Source: Nitrospirales bacterium
Lineage (GTDB): Bacteria; Nitrospirota; Nitrospiria; Nitrospirales; UBA8639
Length of the DNA stretch: 9,145 bases
Reading direction: 5' to 3'
Assembly: GCA_021604265.1 (NCBI GenBank)
Contig: BQIY01000061.1
Span: forward strand, 1-9,145
Below, one piece after another: positions 6,700-9,145 of this stretch. Made by a program: the position numbers and the translations under genes. The notes beneath the pieces are model-generated. The model was not told where the DNA came from and made no database searches. It saw only the letters and a list, made by a program, of their open reading frames with translations. The first letter of the stretch is position 1. Each line of letters starts with the position of its first letter.

Positions 6700-6714
6700 C
6701 ATTTGAAGACGAGT

Positions 6715-7152
6715 TCAGGAACACTTCTCAGTACGATCTTGAGCAAGATACGCCAACAGGATGCACATAGCTACCATGACCATATCTTCTATCGGTGAGA
6801 ACCAGGTCAATGGTCTAGGAAAAAAGACACCGAAACAGCCGCAGTTTTCCAGTTGTAACCCTCTGAATAATGTAACGGTCATCCAAACGGCATAGGTCGT
6901 ATTCATGACGGCGGCCGTGATCGCACTGCCCTGTAAATTCCATCCTCCAAGCATCCAGGCGCCCAGCACGAACTCAAAAATTGTTACGGCGAGAGCAATA
7001 AAGAATAAGGCTGATTCGGGGAAGGCTTGATAGGTCTTCAGCACATCAGCGAATCCTGCCAGGTCTAGAGCTTTTCCTAAGGCCGAGGCCATAAGAATCG
7101 TCCCGATAAAAATTTGAAGAAATAGTCGAAGCATCTCCATGGCTTTAGGCAT
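6715..7152 (-). CDS. MauE/DoxX-family redox-associated membrane protein
   Basis: A 145-residue inner-membrane protein with four predicted helices (about 9-28, 47-69, 76-97, 120-138). The motif LENCGCFGVFFPRP (residues 101-114) with Cys104 and Cys106 after the third helix is characteristic of MauE, first known from methylamine dehydrogenase maturation, where it is thought to help disulfide formation in the periplasm. In most genomes MauE-like proteins occur without a methylamine dehydrogenase and probably serve in thiol redox chemistry. None of the other mau genes is seen here. Start choice is uncertain: ATG at 7152, 7140 or 7134 are all in frame and none has a good ribosome binding site. A strong terminator ends only 18 bases before the first ATG. 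Confidence 0.85.
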   Translation of the reverse strand: MPKAMEMLRLFLQIFIGTILMASALGKALDLAGFADVLKTYQAFPESALFFIALAVTIFEFVLGAWMLGGWNLQGSAITAAVMNTTYAVWMTVTLFRGLQLENCGCFGVFFPRPLTWFSPIEDMVMVAMCILLAYLAQDRTEKCS

Positions 7153-7170
7153 TTCGTTGACTAATCTCTG

Positions 7171-7210
7171 AAAAAAAAAGCCTCTGAATGGGGAGCCACT
7201 CAGAGGCTTT
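7171..7210 (-). terminator. Strong intrinsic terminator (minus strand) between the tmRNA-like end and mauE
   Basis: AAAGCCTCTGA (7177-7187) and TCAGAGGCTTT (7200-7210) form a perfect 11-bp stem with a 12-base loop. On the minus strand the stem runs into nine T (7179-7171). It would end transcription coming from the right, nine bases after the CCA of the tmRNA-like end, as expected for the ssrA terminator. Confidence 0.88.
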
Positions 7211-7218
7211 ACAGGCTA

Positions 7219-7251
7219 TGGTGGAGGCCGGTGGAGAAACATCGAACCAAC
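7219..7251 (-). ncRNA. ssrA: Partial or degenerate tmRNA (ssrA) 3' end, likely attachment-site half
   Basis: Read on the minus strand, GTTGGTTCGATGTTTCT followed by CCACCGGCCTCCACCA ends like tmRNA: a TTCGAT-type T loop, an acceptor 3' strand GGCCTCC, discriminator A and CCA. The loop is too long: 12 bases separate GTTGG from CCACC instead of 7, with one mismatch in the stem. No matching acceptor 5' strand, resume codon or pseudoknot region was found to the right. So only the last ~20 bases look original. Such ends are common targets of tyrosine integrases, and the mobilization genes lie directly on the far side. The alternative is a chance tRNA-like sequence. Confidence 0.42.
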
Positions 7252-7347
7252 TTTTCCAAATTTTAGAAGAATGGAACATGATTCTCCAGGGCGCTTCAGT
7301 CGATCTTAGCCCATCATTGTAAGACTCGACAATATAATTACTACCAT

Positions 7348-7385
7348 AAAACGCTAGCCCACAGTCTTCGTGGGTTGGCGTTTTT
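7348..7385 (+). terminator. Strong plus-strand intrinsic terminator at the element edge
   Basis: AAAACGCTAGCCCAC (7348-7362) pairs with GTGGGTTGGCGTTTT (7370-7384) in a continuous 15-bp stem with two G-U pairs and a 7-base loop (AGTCTTC). T5-CC-T5 follows. No plus-strand gene ends just before it; the nearest one stops at 6616 and has its own terminator. It may insulate the mob genes from read-through, or end an unseen small RNA. Confidence 0.8.
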
Positions 7386-7430
7386 CCTTTTTCCCTCATT
7401 TCAACCCTGACAATTCACGGCATCAATTAA

Positions 7431-7463
7431 CCCTGTTTCCCAGGAAACAGGGAATGGTCGCGT
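7431..7463 (+). other. oriT: Candidate origin of transfer (oriT): perfect inverted repeat before mobC
   Basis: CCCTGTTTCC (7431-7440) and GGAAACAGGG (7443-7452) are exact 10-base arms with only CA between them. AATGGTCGCG follows. oriT sites recognised by MobA/VirD2-type relaxases usually have an inverted repeat directly beside the nick, upstream of mobC-mobA; the layout recalls RSF1010, where GTTTCTC...GAGAAAC precedes the nick. The nick base cannot be named from this sequence. Confidence 0.5.
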
Positions 7464-7468
7464 ATTAC

Positions 7469-7485
7469 CTCTTTTACGAAAAGAG
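7469..7485 (+). promoter_or_regulatory. Inverted repeat overlapping the mobC ribosome binding region
   Basis: CTCTTTT (7469-7475) and AAAAGAG (7479-7485) are exact 7-base arms around ACG, ending 6 bases before the mobC ATG. In mRNA the hairpin would hide the purine-rich stretch (AAAAGAGAAAG) that must serve as ribosome binding site. As DNA it could be a ribbon-helix-helix binding site for MobC itself. Confidence 0.4.
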
Positions 7486-7491
7486 AAAGAT

Positions 7492-7953
7492 ATGACTGCA
7501 TCCAAGAAAAAGACACCGTCGCCATTCTCGCTACGCCTGACACTGGAGGAACGCACGCAGCTTGAGAGAGATGCTGCAGGCATGTCTTTGGGAGCTTATA
7601 TCCGGTCCGGCCTTTTTGGCAGCTCGGTGCCTAAAAGACGGGTCCGAAACAAATTTCCCGTAAAGGACCATCAGGAGCTGGCCAAAGTATTGGGTGAATT
7701 AGGGCGTTCGCGGCTGGCAAACAATCTCAATCAATTAGCAACGGCTGTGAATAGAGGAACTTTGGACATTACCCCGGAAACGGAACAAGCCATTCGTGAT
7801 GGCTGTAGTGATATTAGTTGGATGCGTCATGTCCTTATGGTGGCTTTAGGTTTAATAGCGGAGAAAGATCATGATTCTGAAAGGCTCGCAACGTGGTGGG
7901 GCCAGGCAACTGGCCGCGCACCTTCTAAAAGTAGAAGAAAACGAGCATGTTGA
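7492..7953 (+). CDS. mobC: Plasmid mobilization relaxosome protein MobC
   Basis: A 153-residue protein. MobC proteins bind the origin of transfer and help the relaxase to open and nick DNA in the relaxosome. Residues 11-42 (PFSLRLTLEERTQLERDAAG, then MSLGAYIRSGLF) are the ribbon-helix-helix DNA-binding unit, one strand and two helices. Residues 59-122 (DHQELAKVLGELGRSRLANN, then LNQLATAVNRGTLDITPETE and MRHVLMVALGLI) are the conserved MobC core, with the hallmark GRSRLANNLNQLA. The tail is basic. The start codon follows an inverted repeat that covers its ribosome binding site. It overlaps the relaxase gene by 83 bases. The family is frequent on plasmids and integrated elements of alphaproteobacteria. 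Confidence 0.93.
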   Translation: MTASKKKTPSPFSLRLTLEERTQLERDAAGMSLGAYIRSGLFGSSVPKRRVRNKFPVKDHQELAKVLGELGRSRLANNLNQLATAVNRGTLDITPETEQAIRDGCSDISWMRHVLMVALGLIAEKDHDSERLATWWGQATGRAPSKSRRKRAC

Positions 7954-9145
7954 GATTCATGAAATATCCGGCTTTGTCTCAGAAGACCTGGACGGCGCTT
8001 TGAGAGAAATCTATGCCATTAGCCAGGGCACACGTTGCAAACAGTTCATGTTCTCGCTGAGCCTTAATCCCCCTCAATCCGAATCTGTGCCCGTTGAATA
8101 TTTTGAAAAAGCGCTGGCGGATATTGAAAAAGATTTAAACCTCGAAGGTCAGCCACGGGTCGTCATTTTTCATGAAAAAGAAGGGCGGCGGCATTGCCAT
8201 GCTGTCTGGTCACGGATCGATACGGATCAAATGAAAGCCATTAACCTGCCCTACTTCAAAATGAAACTGCAGGATATTTCCCGCCAGCTCTATTTCCAAT
8301 ACGGCTGGCAAATGCCACGTGGGCTCATGAATAAGGAGGCACGCAACCCTCTTAACTTTACATTGTCTGAATGGCAACAAGCCAAACGTCTACAGGAAGA
8401 CCCGAAAGTGATTAAGCAGATTTTCCAGGCTTGTTGGACAGCGTCATATAACAAAGCCTCATTCGAAATGGCATTAAATGATTATGGGTTTTATTTGGCC
8501 AAAGGGGACCGGCGCGGCTTTGTCGCTATAGATTACCGCGGCGAAGTGTTTTCATTAAGTCGCTGGATGAACGTTAAAGCCAAGGGCATAAAGGCTCGTT
8601 TGGGCGAGCCGGAATCTTTGCCCAGTACGAGACAAGTGAAGTTTAAAATCATCGCACGAATGACCAGGATACTGGGAAACTATATTCGGCAAGTCAAAGC
8701 GAATATGGACAAACAGCTTGAATCGTTCCGATTGCGCAAAGCAGCTCTTCTGAAATCACATCACTATGAACGTGAGGCATTACGCAAAAAGCAGGAAATT
8801 CGTAAGCAAGCAGAAGAAAAGCAGCGATTCCAGCGTTTTCCCAAATGGTTTAAGGCTCTGTGGTCGCGCATGACAGGAAAGTATAGAAAAATCCAAGCGC
8901 AAAATGAGCGAGAGGTGAAAATCTGTGATATTCGTGACAAGGACGAAAAGCAAGCCTTGATAGACCGACAACTAACACAACGGCAGGATTTACAGGATCA
9001 GATCAAACCGATCCTTCGAAAACATCGAAACATCATTGTTCAACTCAAAAAAGATGTTGCAAAATATATGGAAATGGGTGATCTGGATCAGACGCTCTGG
9101 CAGAAGATAGATCGGATGGCTCAAGATAAGCTAAAACAAAATGAC
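7871..9145 (+). CDS. MobA/VirD2-type relaxase (mobilization nuclease), C-terminus cut by window edge
   Basis: The frame is open from the ATG at 7871 to the end of the window (425 codons, no stop). Relaxases nick oriT, stay bound to the 5' end and lead the strand into a recipient cell. The start MILKGSQRGGARQLAAHLLK and SQGTRCKQFMFSLSLNPP are hallmarks of this relaxase group. The metal-binding motif is HEKEGRRHCHAVWSRID (His101, His108, His110). Further conserved blocks are MPRGLMNKEARNPLNFTLSE and GFYLAKGDRRGFVAIDYRGE. From residue ~270 on, the chain is charged and probably coiled coil. No Tyr lies in the first 47 residues, where MOBP relaxases usually carry the nucleophile; Tyr48 is the first. 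GGAG (7860-7863) lies 7 bases before the ATG, inside mobC. Confidence 0.92.
   Translation, partial: MILKGSQRGGARQLAAHLLKVEENEHVEIHEISGFVSEDLDGALREIYAISQGTRCKQFMFSLSLNPPQSESVPVEYFEKALADIEKDLNLEGQPRVVIFHEKEGRRHCHAVWSRIDTDQMKAINLPYFKMKLQDISRQLYFQYGWQMPRGLMNKEARNPLNFTLSEWQQAKRLQEDPKVIKQIFQACWTASYNKASFEMALNDYGFYLAKGDRRGFVAIDYRGEVFSLSRWMNVKAKGIKARLGEPESLPSTRQVKFKIIARMTRILGNYIRQVKANMDKQLESFRLRKAALLKSHHYEREALRKKQEIRKQAEEKQRFQRFPKWFKALWSRMTGKYRKIQAQNEREVKICDIRDKDEKQALIDRQLTQRQDLQDQIKPILRKHRNIIVQLKKDVAKYMEMGDLDQTLWQKIDRMAQDKLKQND

Noticed and set aside
7145..7399. Minus-strand frame of 84 codons across the tmRNA-like end and terminator
   Set aside because: It runs straight through the terminator stem, the T9 and the tmRNA-like end; its peptide is what such non-coding sequence gives when translated. 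It overlaps the mauE start by only eight bases and starts inside the other terminator region.

Overview
The window looks like a Gram-negative bacterial chromosome segment of medium GC that meets the edge of a mobilizable element on its right side. An outer-membrane beta-barrel, a murein transglycosylase and a periplasmic c-heme protein show the double membrane. The mix of genes (MltD, pterin carbinolamine dehydratase, DUF3365/Tll0287-type c-heme protein, MauE) would fit a Nitrospira-like (Nitrospirota) or deltaproteobacteria-like genome. That is inference from gene content, not proof.

Left part (1-2978). The minus strand carries a truncated lytic transglycosylase (MltD type, C-terminus beyond base 1) and a complete 4a-hydroxytetrahydrobiopterin dehydratase, each with a readable sigma70-type promoter. 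The dehydratase is divergent from a plus-strand outer-membrane beta-barrel gene with a long, structured leader. A small single-TM protein follows.

Middle part (2979-6700). These are scattered single genes with long non-coding gaps: a GNAT acetyltransferase; a convergent minus-strand secreted YHYH-type protein with an extreme lysine-rich tail; a cytoplasmic hypothetical protein with a DUF2786-like start overlapped by a second unknown ORF; and a periplasmic DUF3365 protein with one CxxCH heme site and a good terminator.

Right part (6715-9145). A MauE/DoxX-type membrane protein lies on the minus strand. Just upstream of it is a strong minus-strand terminator (11-bp stem, T9), preceded by a sequence ending like the 3' end of tmRNA (...CTCCACCGGCCTCCACCA on the minus strand). 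No tmRNA body is present. Beyond this come a strong plus-strand terminator, two perfect inverted repeats (a candidate oriT and a candidate operator), a MobC-type relaxosome protein and an overlapping MobA/VirD2-type relaxase that runs off the right edge. The simplest reading is that an integrative mobilizable element (or integrated plasmid) entered at the 3' end of ssrA, and that bases ~7219-7251 are the left attachment junction. The mob pair resembles the family common in alphaproteobacteria, so it was probably acquired by transfer.

No complete rRNA, tRNA, CRISPR array or insertion sequence was seen.
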